Assembly (NCBI GenBank): GCA_003482455.1
Contig: DMYW01000026.1
Location: 168,227 to 219,506 of the forward strand
DNA: 51,280 nucleotides
Source: Rheinheimera sp.
GTDB taxonomy: Bacteria; Pseudomonadota; Gammaproteobacteria; Enterobacterales; Alteromonadaceae
Direction: 5' to 3'
Numbering within the stretch: position 1 is the first letter of the stretch; each line of letters begins with the position of its first letter. The translations under genes and the position numbers were made by a program. Under the pieces are notes generated by a model that searched no databases, was not told the DNA's origin, and saw only the letters and a list, made by a program, of their open reading frames with translations. Positions 43,029 through 51,280 of the stretch are shown piece after piece.

Positions 43029-44666
43029 ATGGCGTCGATTTTAAGGACTACGTCAATCAAAAGTGCACTCAGCTGGGTAGTCATGCTGATATGCAGCGTC
43101 ACATTGTTAGCGTCATTAACGATTTCGACCATCCAAGATATTGGCTTTCAGAAGAAAAAACTGCTCGATCAGCTACAGGCTTATACCAATATCATCGCCT
43201 TTAACTCAGTTGCCGGTATTCTCGTTGATGATGCAGAAATGGAAGATAACCGCCTGAAGTCTTTTTCCGCGGTAGAAATTCTGTACAACATTCATATCTA
43301 CAAATTGTCACCTGAAAACAACCAACTTAGCTTCTTCTCAAGTTACAACCGCAAAGATATAGGCCCGCACCCAACGCAATTTGCTCGCGTCGCGAATTTG
43401 ACGCAGCCACTCGCAGAAGGTGATGTGGTTGAAATTAGTAAACCGGTGGAATTCGATGGCAAAGTGATCGGCTACATCTATATTCGCGCCGGCATGGACG
43501 AACTATCCAGTTATGTACAAAGTCGGCTGTTATTTGACTTACTGATCGCATGTATTGCGTTGATTTGCGCATACTTTGTCAGTCGACACTTGCAACGACG
43601 CTTCACAGCGCCGATTGAAACACTACTCTCTGTCGTGCAAAAAGTGACCAAAGAAAAGAGTTATGCAGTGCGGATCCCTGAATCCGAAGTGCAAGAAATT
43701 CATGTACTTGGCCGCGCTATTAACGCGATGCTTGATCGTATCGAACAGCAGATCAACAAATTGCAGCAAGCCGAGACAGAAATAAGACAGTTAAACCAAG
43801 GCTTGGAACAAAAAATCAATGAGCGCACCCAAGCACTTAAAACATCCAACCAAGACTTACTTAACACGTTAGAAACCTTGCACCAATACCAAAATCAAAT
43901 CGTCGAAACCGAAAAAATGGCCAGCTTAGGCCAAATGGTCGCAGGGGTCGCACACGAGGTTAATACGCCAATAGGTCTAGGTGTTACCGCATCAACCTTG
44001 ATGCAGGACCGCCTCGCCGATATTCAGGTCGCCTTTGATGAGAAAAAACTAACGTCCAATCAGCTGCAACGCTTTTTAAGCGAAAGCAAAGAGAATTTGG
44101 GCATTATTTATCGGAATTTGGAACGCGCCGCCAGTTTGATCCGCAGCTTTAAACAAGTTGCCGTTGACCAAAGTAATGAGAATCGCCGGCAATTTAGCGT
44201 CGTGCAGCTCGTCAACGAAGTCTTGCTGTCGCTGCGCCCTAACCTGAAGAAAACCCAACACGAGGTGCTGGTCGAATGCGATGAAAAATTAGAAGTCGAC
44301 TCCAAACCGGGGCCGCTTAACCAAATCCTGATCAACTTAATCATGAATAGTCTGATCCATGCCTTTGAAACTATAGAAAAAGGTCAGATCAAAATTCAAA
44401 TCCGTGTCGAACAAAACCGTTGTTATGTGCATTATGAAGATAACGGCGCAGGCGTTCCCGAACATATCAAAAAACGTATTTTCGACCCCTTTGTCACGAC
44501 CAAACGCGGCGAAGGTGGCAGCGGTCTTGGGATGCATTTGGTCTACAACTTAGTGACCCAAGCACTTAATGGCAAGATCGCGCTCGAGAGCACCTTGGGT
44601 GAAGGTGTGCGGATCGATTTTGACTTTCCTGTGATCGTCAAAAATAATTCGGCTGCCACCATTTGA
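43029..44666 (+). CDS. Orphan sensor histidine kinase
   Basis: A 545-residue membrane kinase. TM1 is about residues 13-33 (ALSWVVMLICSVTLLASLTI); a periplasmic domain of about 130 residues follows; TM2 is about 168-188. Then come HAMP, a coiled coil (about 240-290), a dimerisation domain with the phospho-accepting H309 in GVAHEVNTPIG, and a catalytic ATPase domain (NQILINLIMNSLIHAF, DNGAGVP, GEGGSGLGMHLVY). The His box has the HEVNTP form common in kinases of the HisKA/7TMR group. No response regulator is adjacent in an operon; arcA lies 242 bases further but has its own promoter. Ligand unknown. Confidence 0.9.
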   Translation: MASILRTTSIKSALSWVVMLICSVTLLASLTISTIQDIGFQKKKLLDQLQAYTNIIAFNSVAGILVDDAEMEDNRLKSFSAVEILYNIHIYKLSPENNQLSFFSSYNRKDIGPHPTQFARVANLTQPLAEGDVVEISKPVEFDGKVIGYIYIRAGMDELSSYVQSRLLFDLLIACIALICAYFVSRHLQRRFTAPIETLLSVVQKVTKEKSYAVRIPESEVQEIHVLGRAINAMLDRIEQQINKLQQAETEIRQLNQGLEQKINERTQALKTSNQDLLNTLETLHQYQNQIVETEKMASLGQMVAGVAHEVNTPIGLGVTASTLMQDRLADIQVAFDEKKLTSNQLQRFLSESKENLGIIYRNLERAASLIRSFKQVAVDQSNENRRQFSVVQLVNEVLLSLRPNLKKTQHEVLVECDEKLEVDSKPGPLNQILINLIMNSLIHAFETIEKGQIKIQIRVEQNRCYVHYEDNGAGVPEHIKKRIFDPFVTTKRGEGGSGLGMHLVYNLVTQALNGKIALESTLGEGVRIDFDFPVIVKNNSAATI

Positions 44667-44782
44667 TTTTTGACGCACTCTCCCGATCGTTGTGAAAGTT
44701 TCATAGCGCATTTCCTTATTAACTATTTGTTCTGTCTTATAATCTTTTGCTCTTGACTTTTCGTATTACAGAAAAATACGAA

Positions 44783-44825
44783 TGTTAACAAAACACTTGT
44801 TAACAAATTCCGAGAAAGCTATAAT
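44783..44825 (+). promoter_or_regulatory. arcA: arcA promoter with two TGTTAACAAA repeats
   Basis: TTGTTA (44797-44802) and TATAAT (44820-44825) are separated by exactly 17 bases, a near-consensus sigma70 promoter. TGTTAACAAA occurs at 44783-44792 and 44798-44807, 15 bp apart, the second copy overlapping the -35 box. These resemble ArcA half-sites (GTTAA core), so autoregulation is plausible. An 8-bp dyad (TTCGTATT with AATACGAA) lies just upstream at about 44760-44782. Confidence 0.6.
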
Positions 44826-44908
44826 TTCGCTACGAATGACAACCAACTGTCATCGACTGCTGCGCTGACTGTGCAAAAAACAAACAACATTTACATAAGG
44901 TTCATCTG

Positions 44909-45616
44909 ATGCAGACGCCTGTGATTTTGATCGTTGAAGACGAAGAAGTAACCCGCCTTAACTTGGTCAACCTGTTCAAAGGTGAAGGTTATGAAGTGCT
45001 TGAAGCTGTAAACGGCGACGAAATGAATCAGCAACTGACTGAAAACTCAGTCAACCTGATTGTAATGGATATCAACCTGCCAGGGAAAAACGGCCTGATC
45101 TTAGCGCGCGAACTGCGCCAGAAAGAAAACATCGGCTTGATCTTCTTGACCGGTCGCGACAGTGAAGTCGATCGTATTTTAGGTCTGGAAATTGGCGCAG
45201 ATGATTATCTGACCAAGCCATTTAACCCACGTGAATTAACTATCCGCGCACGTAACTTGCTCAACCGCACTGTGTCACAACCTGTGGTGGAAGAGCATAA
45301 GAGCGTCGTGAAATTCAACGGTTGGACGCTGGATGAAAACAGCCGCAATCTGACTTCGCCTAAAGGCGTATCACGTCGGTTGCCAAAAGGCGAATACCGC
45401 GCATTGCGTTTGATGCTGGATACTCCGGGTAAAATCTTTACGCGTGAGCAGTTGATCCGCCATATGACAGGCCGTGAATTACGTCCAAATGACCGTACTG
45501 TTGACGTAACTATCCGTCGTATTCGTAAACACTTCGAATCAGATATCGAAAGCCCAGAGTTGATCAGCACCATCCACGGTGAAGGTTACCGCTTTGTTGG
45601 CAAACTGGAAAAATAA
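44909..45616 (+). CDS. arcA: Two-component response regulator ArcA
   Basis: A 235-residue OmpR-type regulator. The receiver domain has the acidic pair E10/D11, phospho-acceptor D54 (LIVMDINLPGKNG) and the conserved lysine in YLTKPF. The C-terminal winged helix has RTVDVTIRRIRKHFE. Sequence and length are those of ArcA, which represses aerobic respiration genes when oxygen is low. AAGG lies upstream of the ATG. It is transcribed alone towards its partner arcB, with a strong terminator between them. In E. coli the two genes are far apart. Confidence 0.96.
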   Translation: MQTPVILIVEDEEVTRLNLVNLFKGEGYEVLEAVNGDEMNQQLTENSVNLIVMDINLPGKNGLILARELRQKENIGLIFLTGRDSEVDRILGLEIGADDYLTKPFNPRELTIRARNLLNRTVSQPVVEEHKSVVKFNGWTLDENSRNLTSPKGVSRRLPKGEYRALRLMLDTPGKIFTREQLIRHMTGRELRPNDRTVDVTIRRIRKHFESDIESPELISTIHGEGYRFVGKLEK

Positions 45617-45651
45617 TTCCGGGGCTTTTAGCCTAGCTGGCTAGACGTTAA

Positions 45652-45905
45652 AAAAAGCACCTGCGGGTAATGCCAGTCAGATAAGCTGACTGGCATTATT
45701 TTTTCGTGTCAATGAACTTGAAAAAGGCGAGCGGTGGCAACAAAAAAGCAGACCGTCAGCCGCAGGGATAGCGGATGACGAGCCTACATGGACGTATTTA
45801 CGGCGTGTCTGCGTTTTGTTACCACTGCCGCTGTAGCCAGGCTTGCTAAGTATTTGCATTAAAAACGCTTAACTGACTGGCATTACACCTGCGGGGTGCC
45901 TTTTT
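45652..45905. mobile_element. MITE-like long imperfect palindrome between arcA and arcB
   Basis: A 254-bp element whose ends are inverted repeats: 45652-45680 (CACCTGCGGGTAATGCCAGT core) and 45873-45905. A second, inner pair of arms lies at 45730-45753 and 45807-45832 (GCAGAC, AACAAAA and GCGG blocks). The central stretch has GACGAGCCTACATGGACGTA, which resembles intergenic repeats seen in Alteromonadales genomes. No transposase is encoded. A short open frame inside it is not supported. Confidence 0.5.
45668..45704 (+). terminator. Rho-independent terminator of arcA
   Basis: TAATGCCAGTCAG pairs perfectly with CTGACTGGCATTA over 13 bp with a five-base loop, followed by six T residues. It lies inside the left arm of the palindromic element, 51 bases behind the arcA stop. 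Confidence 0.92.
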
Positions 45906-45934
45906 ATTTCGATAACAATCAGCGACTTTGCTGG

Positions 45935-48253
45935 TTATGCATCAGCATATTCATTGACGTAGTCCTGCAACAGTTGCAAGTGGCGCTCAATAGTCAGGTG
46001 ATATTCAATCAGTTGGCGCTCCAATGCCGGCCAATTTGGCTCCTCTACTTGCTCTAGCGATTTGGCTTGTTGCTGGACCCACAACAAACCCACCGACGCC
46101 GCAGCCCCTTTTAATTTATGTGCCGCTTCTTGAAACTCAACTAAGTGCTGTTGGCTGGTCGCTTCAACCATCTTGTTGATGTAACCCGGCAATAGTTGTT
46201 GGAACAATTGGATGGACCTGCGGACTGCGCTGACACCAAGCGATTCTAGATAGTCATCTAAGGTGTTTTCATCAAGCACCGCATCGTGGGCTGTTTCTGG
46301 CTTAGCCGCCAATTGCCGCACCGCGGTTGGTGCAAACAGCTGGGCAAGGACTGTATCTAAGTTATTGGTGTTAATCGGTTTTGCCAGAGATGCCGCCACG
46401 ACTAGCCCCGCCAGTTGTTCTTCTGCTTTACGCACATTGGCACTGAGGACCACGATCGGGATCGATCGCCAGTCATCATGTTGTTGCATCTCGCGGGCGA
46501 TTTGATCGCCCGTCATATCAGGCAGTTGCATATCAAGCAGAACTAAATCGATATCATCTTCTGTTTCCAGCAGTGCCAACGCATCTTCGCCGGTTTCCGC
46601 CAAGATCACTTGGTGGCCACGTTGCTCCAGCAAATTCATGGCAATTTCGGCATTCAGCGGGACGTCCTCAACCAGAAGTACCGTCAACTCTGGGATGGTC
46701 AGCGGCACCTGTTTATCTGGTGCTTCCATTAAGCTGGTCGGTAGCTGCACAAAAAATTCACTGCCTCGGTTGATTTCACTTTGCACACGAATCGAACCTT
46801 GCATCGCTTCAACCAGCGCTTTAGACACCGACAAACCGATGCCCGAACCGACAATACTTAAACGACGGCCATCACTGGATTTGTAATACATATCAAAGAT
46901 GCGTTGTTGTTCATGTGGCGCAATACCAATGCCAGTGTCACGTACACTAAAGCGCAGCTCATAACTAAAATCTTGTTTAATTTCCGCGGTTACAGTCACT
47001 TGCCCGCGCGACGTAAACTTCACCGCGTTGTTGATCAGGTTCCACAACACTTGGCGTACCCTCGTAGGGTCCAGACGCAAGAAGCCACTGAATTCGCCAA
47101 CTAACTGCAAGTTGAACTGCAAGCCTTTCTGCTGACAAATCAGTTCTGCAAAGTTACCTATGTCCCCGATAAACTGGCGAATATCGACAGACTGGTAAAC
47201 TATGTCCAAATCTTGGCGGTCAATTTTGTCTAAATCGATGATATCGTTAAAAATATTACCTAAAGTTTCCGCACTGCTAAAAATAGTATTAGCCCAACTG
47301 CGCTGCTCCGCCGTCAGTTGTGTATCCATGATCCGTCGCGTTAAGCCGACAATACCGTTTAGCGGTGTACGTAACTCGTGACTGAGCGTCGCGATAAATT
47401 TCCCTTTGTCTTGGTAGGCGCGTTCTAGTGCTTGCTCGGCAAGTTTGCGCGACGTGATATCGCGACCAAAGCCCAGCAAACCTATGTAGCGACCTTGGCG
47501 ATCAAAGAATGGCACTTTACGCATCTCAAACCACATCACCTGCCCTTCTGGCGTGCGGTACTCCACATCAAGGGTCAGTTCGGCTTGGTTTACAGACACT
47601 TCATGGTCGGTCAGGATGGCGGCAGGCGCCATATCGGGTGAATAAATCTCGGACGGATAACGGCCTATCAGTTCTGCGGCAGACTTGCCAATCATTCGTT
47701 CGAACATTTTGTTAAAGCTCGCAAAACGGCCGGTTTCATCGCGGTAATAGAATAAGTCAGGCGACGAGTCGACAATTGAGCGCATTAGCAGGCTTTGTTC
47801 TTCAACGAGGTGTTGCGCGCGTTTACGCTCAGTGATTTCTTTACGAAGCTCGTCGATCGCGCGACGTTTCGCTTGGAAGGCCTTTTTCCGCTCTTCGATC
47901 TCAAAGTTCAGTTGGCGAATGTTTTCTTGCAGGTTTTTGTTTAATAGAGTTTCTTGCCGTGTCGAGTTTTCCAACGTCGCAACCGTATCACTCAAGTGGC
48001 GAACTAGATACAAACAGGCAATAACCGCGGGTGGCATCATCACGCACGCCAGCAAGGTGCACGCGATCACCAAATCCCAGTTCAGTTGATTTAATAAGGT
48101 AAGGCTAAAGGCGACCGCCAACAAGGCGGCGCCGGTGATGAGAAACAACGCCAGTAAGCTAAATACCTGCAGCCAACCCCACTGCTTCAAAATGCCATCA
48201 ATTTGGCCTACCAGTGGGCTTAGCTGCTTGGATTTAGCAGGCAAGTTACTCAT
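45935..48253 (-). CDS. arcB: Hybrid sensor kinase ArcB
   Basis: A 772-residue tripartite kinase. Two membrane segments (about 28-54 and 60-84) are followed by a coiled-coil linker, a PAS domain (about 155-275), the primary transmitter with H292 (TLSHELRTPLNG), an ATPase domain, a receiver with D574 (LLDMQLPDM) and a C-terminal HPt domain with H712 (AAHKLKGAAASVG). The order and numbering follow E. coli ArcB closely. The E. coli redox cysteines C180 and C241 are replaced by F180 and W241, and the only cysteines before H292 are C65, C70 and C80 in TM2. The start overlaps the cyanophycinase-like gene by eight bases, so the two are co-translated. Confidence 0.93.
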   Translation of the reverse strand: MSNLPAKSKQLSPLVGQIDGILKQWGWLQVFSLLALFLITGAALLAVAFSLTLLNQLNWDLVIACTLLACVMMPPAVIACLYLVRHLSDTVATLENSTRQETLLNKNLQENIRQLNFEIEERKKAFQAKRRAIDELRKEITERKRAQHLVEEQSLLMRSIVDSSPDLFYYRDETGRFASFNKMFERMIGKSAAELIGRYPSEIYSPDMAPAAILTDHEVSVNQAELTLDVEYRTPEGQVMWFEMRKVPFFDRQGRYIGLLGFGRDITSRKLAEQALERAYQDKGKFIATLSHELRTPLNGIVGLTRRIMDTQLTAEQRSWANTIFSSAETLGNIFNDIIDLDKIDRQDLDIVYQSVDIRQFIGDIGNFAELICQQKGLQFNLQLVGEFSGFLRLDPTRVRQVLWNLINNAVKFTSRGQVTVTAEIKQDFSYELRFSVRDTGIGIAPHEQQRIFDMYYKSSDGRRLSIVGSGIGLSVSKALVEAMQGSIRVQSEINRGSEFFVQLPTSLMEAPDKQVPLTIPELTVLLVEDVPLNAEIAMNLLEQRGHQVILAETGEDALALLETEDDIDLVLLDMQLPDMTGDQIAREMQQHDDWRSIPIVVLSANVRKAEEQLAGLVVAASLAKPINTNNLDTVLAQLFAPTAVRQLAAKPETAHDAVLDENTLDDYLESLGVSAVRRSIQLFQQLLPGYINKMVEATSQQHLVEFQEAAHKLKGAAASVGLLWVQQQAKSLEQVEEPNWPALERQLIEYHLTIERHLQLLQDYVNEYADA

Positions 48254-49970
48254 GCAACTCCTGATACGACACTAACAAGTCGTGGTATGAGCAAGCTGCA
48301 AACACTTGTCCTTGCACTTGATAACTGCCATTGCGGCTGTTGGTTTGGGCATTACGATTCATCGTCAATTGCCAGGTTTTACCATTGACATCAAAACGAC
48401 CAGTAGCCACTTCATTGTGGTTTTGGCACATCAACGCAGCTAACGAACGATAACGACTGCCAGTGAACACATCATTGGTTTGCATCAGCATTTGCTTCCG
48501 ATTGGAACCTGTGTACTTCCATGGCGCCAATTGGAATTGCAGTTGCGTATCTTTACCAGATCCTGCCACAGTGACTTGGTCGTCTTGCGTTAAATAATGG
48601 GTCCGCCAAATGGTCGGCAGTGGCCCTGGTTGTGTGAAGAACACGCCGCCCTCTCCCAACACACGCATAGTGGCGCCATTGCTGATTGGATTAACTAACA
48701 AGGCGGTGTTCTCATCGACCCCGACGCCAAGCTGCCCTTTGGTTTGACCAAGTAACTGCCACAAGCGTCCTTGTCGGCCGCGCTCGGAAAAATGTGTGTC
48801 CAACACACCATACGGGAAAAAGCCCAAGCCGCCACTCGCTTGCCCAGTTAACGGCGACGCACCTAATTCGTCGGTGCAGTTCACGCCGCATGGACCGTTC
48901 GTCAGCTGCATCGGTTTTTCAAAAGCGCTAACACTGTCGCCGCCAGTGATCATCACGTGCGGAGCACCCGTTTGTACCGCTGTACCTGCGCTGGTGCCTG
49001 CGATGACTAAAGTCCCCGCAATAAACTTTTCACGAATAACGGATAGTTCCGGTGTGTCAGAACCATCAGCATTTTTGAACGCTTGATAAGTCAGACTTTG
49101 ATCGCCGCCGTTAAAAAACACGGCATCAGCATCGCGCAACGCTTTGGTGGCGAAGATATGGCCTTCACGACAGAAGTTTTGCTGGTATTCAAACAAATCC
49201 GGGTACATTTCGTCACGACGATTGGTGCCTTGTGCTTGTTGCAGGGTCGTGGCAAAAGTTTTACACAGGCTAGCATTGTCAGCTTGGGCCTTTTGAAATG
49301 CCAGATTGATCGGCAGCCATGAGGCTTCTGCACCCAGCGCGTTAAACAGTGATTTGTAATAACTCACCGCAGCAAACGGATCACGTGATGATGCCGTGAA
49401 GATGACGATCCGCGGCTTAGCGCGATTCCCGGCTTTTTTGGCTTGATTCACGATCTCTTGGTAAATAGCCAGGCTGTGATTGTTATTCAGCTGCAGCGGC
49501 ATCGCCACTTCCGGTACGTGGCGGCCATCTTTGATCTTTGCCAATTGCAACATATCGTAGATGGCATCTTTTTGACCTTCGCTAAACTGCTGCCAGATAT
49601 CGCGTCCTGTGGTCCATTGACCATCGACTTCTAACTCGGCACTGCGGATCGCAGATTTCAGATCACGCTCCGACAAAATTTTCGCACCATGGCGCGCTGC
49701 GAGTAGCCGCAACAACGCATTCGCTTGCGCTTGCTGCACAGCTGGGAATGCCAAAGTCGCTAGCTTCGCTTCGATGCTGGCAGGGAATTGATATTGCTGC
49801 TCTGTTAACGAACCTGCAGGTGCTTTTGTGTTAGGAACACAACCTTGCAACGCCATAGAACTGCAACTTTTTACCCCACCGCCAATTAAAATAAGCGAGT
49901 AGTCCGGACGAGCCTGCGCCATGTGACTAGCCAGCGCCAGAGTTGTGAGTAGAGAAGCACGAAAAATCAT
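48246..49970 (-). CDS. Cyanophycinase-like S51 family protein, exported
   Basis: About 574 residues with a signal peptide (MIFRASLLTTLALASHMAQA). The family landmarks are an ILIGGG strand, TASSRDPFAAVSYY, FFNGGDQSLTYQ, and the nucleophile IAGTSAGTAV with S327 (numbered from the chosen start). Cyanophycinases cleave the Arg-Asp storage polymer cyanophycin. A ~150-residue insert between the first strand and the rest, and a ~130-residue C-terminal extension, make it longer than cytosolic CphB and suggest a secreted CphE-like enzyme. No cyanophycin synthetase is in the window. ATG 49970 is chosen over 50063 because it starts the signal peptide. It overlaps arcB. Confidence 0.85.
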   Translation of the reverse strand: MIFRASLLTTLALASHMAQARPDYSLILIGGGVKSCSSMALQGCVPNTKAPAGSLTEQQYQFPASIEAKLATLAFPAVQQAQANALLRLLAARHGAKILSERDLKSAIRSAELEVDGQWTTGRDIWQQFSEGQKDAIYDMLQLAKIKDGRHVPEVAMPLQLNNNHSLAIYQEIVNQAKKAGNRAKPRIVIFTASSRDPFAAVSYYKSLFNALGAEASWLPINLAFQKAQADNASLCKTFATTLQQAQGTNRRDEMYPDLFEYQQNFCREGHIFATKALRDADAVFFNGGDQSLTYQAFKNADGSDTPELSVIREKFIAGTLVIAGTSAGTAVQTGAPHVMITGGDSVSAFEKPMQLTNGPCGVNCTDELGASPLTGQASGGLGFFPYGVLDTHFSERGRQGRLWQLLGQTKGQLGVGVDENTALLVNPISNGATMRVLGEGGVFFTQPGPLPTIWRTHYLTQDDQVTVAGSGKDTQLQFQLAPWKYTGSNRKQMLMQTNDVFTGSRYRSLAALMCQNHNEVATGRFDVNGKTWQLTMNRNAQTNSRNGSYQVQGQVFAACSYHDLLVSYQELHE

Positions 49971-50117
49971 TTTAAATTCAAGCGTTCCTGTAGATGCATT
50001 CGCTGCTTTATAAAAGGCTAAAGAATACCCCCTCTGGCTTTTTTTGCCAATCACGACAATCAAGGAACTGACACGAATGATCCAGTTACCTTGTCAGGGC
50101 GTAGATAAGCGGAGTAA

Positions 50118-50144
50118 AATACCTGACCAATTTAATCAGGTATT
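50118..50144. promoter_or_regulatory. Palindrome in the cyanophycinase-folE2 intergenic region
   Basis: AATACCTGA and TCAGGTATT form a perfect 9-bp dyad with a nine-base spacer, between two divergent genes. It lacks a T tract on either productive side, so it looks more like an operator than a terminator. The remaining ~360 bases (49971-50330) hold no supported gene. Confidence 0.35.
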
Positions 50145-50254
50145 GCGCAAAAAAGCCCTTGAAAGGTGTTTTAAAACCGTTAATACCGAGGATTGCTCGA
50201 AAAAACCGATGGCATCTGTGCAAATTTTTCATAAGACAAATGGATGAAGCTTGC

Positions 50255-50260
50255 TAAAAT
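50255..50260 (+). promoter_or_regulatory. folE2: Extended -10 box of the folE2 promoter
   Basis: TAAAAT in a TTGCTAAAAT context (extended -10 TGC), 70 bases before the start codon. A second candidate, TTGAAA at 50159 with TAATAC at 50181 (16-base spacer), lies further upstream. Confidence 0.45.
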
Positions 50261-50330
50261 GCCGCCCTTTTCCGCGTATCGCTAACACGCGACGGATTAT
50301 TCGTAGCAATCGACGGACCCTGGAGTATCC

Positions 50331-51257
50331 ATGCCGACAGCAATGCCCGATGTAGCCAACCATTCCCGAGCCACCACCGAAGGAACTCTGGACTGGGTTG
50401 GTATGAGCCATATTGAAGTGCCTTTAATGCTGGCACTTCCAGGCGAAGCCCCGCGCCAAGTCAGCGCCAAGGTCGAAGCTTTTGTAAATTTGGCAGACCC
50501 AAAAGCCAAAGGCATTCACATGTCGCGGCTCTATTTAGCGTTGGACGATTTATCACGTGAATCCAGCTTAAGTTATCAAACTCTGTGTGAACTGCTGGAC
50601 ACCTTTATTACCACGCATGAAGATTTAAGCGACAAAGCCTTTGTGAAGTTTGATTTTGACTTGCATCTGCGACGCAAAGCCTTGATCACCGAAAAACAAG
50701 GCTGGAAAGCCTACCCGGTGACCATCATTGGTCAAGTGCAAGACGGCGCCTTGCAAGTAGAAATGAAGGTTAATGTCCCTTATTCATCAACTTGCCCATG
50801 TTCAGCGGCACTTGCGCGTCAATTAATTCAAGAAGCGTTTGTGGCACGTTTTGCCGGCCAACAACAAATCCCCAGTGAATTGATTGTTGATTGGCTTGGT
50901 ACCACACAAGGTATTGTGGCGACACCACACAGCCAACGTTCGGTTGCTGAAGTCAAAGTGAAATTAAATAACCAAGTCAGCGAGTTCCCGATCATCGCAT
51001 TAATCGATGCGATCGAAGATGCGCTGCAAACGCCTGTTCAAGCCGCAGTTAAACGCGCTGACGAACAAGAGTTCGCCCGCTTAAACGGACAAAACCTGAT
51101 GTTCTGTGAAGACGCGGCACGTCGTTTAAAACACGCGTTAAACGGCTTGACCGAATTTGACGATTTTTGGCTGCGGGTGAACCATTACGAGTCATTACAT
51201 GCGCATGACGCGGTAGCCGTGACAGTCAAAGGCTTAGCACACGGTTATCGCGCATAA
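50331..51257 (+). CDS. folE2: GTP cyclohydrolase FolE2 (type IB)
   Basis: A 308-residue full-length type IB GTP cyclohydrolase. It makes 7,8-dihydroneopterin triphosphate for folate and queuosine synthesis. Family signatures are the N-terminal LDWVGMSHIEVP, the cysteine motif YSSTCPCSAAL that holds the metal-binding and catalytic Cys, and NHYESLHAHDAVA at the C-terminus. GGAG lies before the ATG. FolE2 is a metal-flexible alternative to zinc-dependent FolE. I see no clear Zur site upstream, so it may be the only enzyme of this kind in the organism. Confidence 0.96.
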   Translation: MPTAMPDVANHSRATTEGTLDWVGMSHIEVPLMLALPGEAPRQVSAKVEAFVNLADPKAKGIHMSRLYLALDDLSRESSLSYQTLCELLDTFITTHEDLSDKAFVKFDFDLHLRRKALITEKQGWKAYPVTIIGQVQDGALQVEMKVNVPYSSTCPCSAALARQLIQEAFVARFAGQQQIPSELIVDWLGTTQGIVATPHSQRSVAEVKVKLNNQVSEFPIIALIDAIEDALQTPVQAAVKRADEQEFARLNGQNLMFCEDAARRLKHALNGLTEFDDFWLRVNHYESLHAHDAVAVTVKGLAHGYRA

Positions 51258-51280
51258 GCCTTTGCATAAACACAGCGTTG

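Noticed and set aside
45677..45859. Minus-strand 60-codon frame inside the arcA-arcB palindrome
   Set aside because: It is fully contained in a hairpin-forming repeat and has no ribosome site.
50077..50247. Plus-strand frame of 56 codons upstream of folE2, with AAGGA before an ATG
   Set aside because: The spacing is long, the sequence is not protein-like and it runs through a palindrome and likely promoters.

Overview
The window reads as a chromosomal segment of a gammaproteobacterium, most likely an Alteromonadales-type marine or freshwater organism such as Rheinheimera or a relative. The pointers are the ArcA/ArcB pair, the Escherichia-like order ygfB-pepP-ubiH-ubiI-gcvT-gcvH-gcvP divergent from zapA-6S RNA-ygfA, a gcvA-DUF423-rlmM operon, a PEP-CTERM protein and a FolE2-type GTP cyclohydrolase. 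The genus is an inference; no rRNA gene is present.

Layout. 1-7.1 kb: a tightly coupled five-gene operon (SWIM protein, cut by the window edge; DUF5691; MoxR AAA+ ATPase; DUF5682; VWA protein) that resembles the poorly understood E. coli yehL/M/P/Q genes. 7.1-12.6 kb: small accessory genes (RDD membrane protein, PEP-CTERM protein, lipoprotein, ribosome-rescue factor ArfB, membrane protein, AraC regulator). 12.7-15 kb: a DUF3224 gene, then an AT-rich patch of three minus-strand cassettes with attC-like sites and no integrase, which looks like a cassette-array remnant; one cassette gene is frameshifted. 15.1-27.8 kb: the conserved glycine cleavage, ubiquinone, PepP, ZapA, 6S RNA and YgfA block, followed by a CNNM/CBS membrane protein. 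28-35.9 kb: an M28 peptidase lipoprotein, a di-heme peroxidase lipoprotein, a chemoreceptor gene broken by a frameshift, and a DUF481 outer-membrane protein. 35.9-42.8 kb: rlmM, DUF423, an alpha/beta hydrolase, gcvA, yggX and mutY on the minus strand, trmB-rsmC on the plus strand, and a DUF3293 gene. 43-51.3 kb: an orphan histidine kinase, arcA, convergent arcB translationally coupled to a secreted cyanophycinase-like gene, and folE2.

How the genes relate. GcvA in this window probably controls gcvTHP about 18 kb away. ArcA and ArcB form one signalling pair, but this ArcB lacks the two cysteines (C180, C241) described as the quinone-sensing residues of the E. coli protein. UbiI and UbiH act in the same ubiquinone pathway that the E. 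coli kinase monitors.

The most unusual observations are: (1) short tandem repeats with periods of 7, 14 or 17 bp that begin at, and include, the stop codon of three unrelated genes; (2) the integrase-less cassette remnant; (3) ArcB without its redox cysteines, co-translated with a cyanophycinase-like protein; (4) the five-gene MoxR-VWA operon, whose DUF5682 protein carries TIKI/EreA-like motifs; (5) a 254-bp hairpin-forming element between arcA and arcB.
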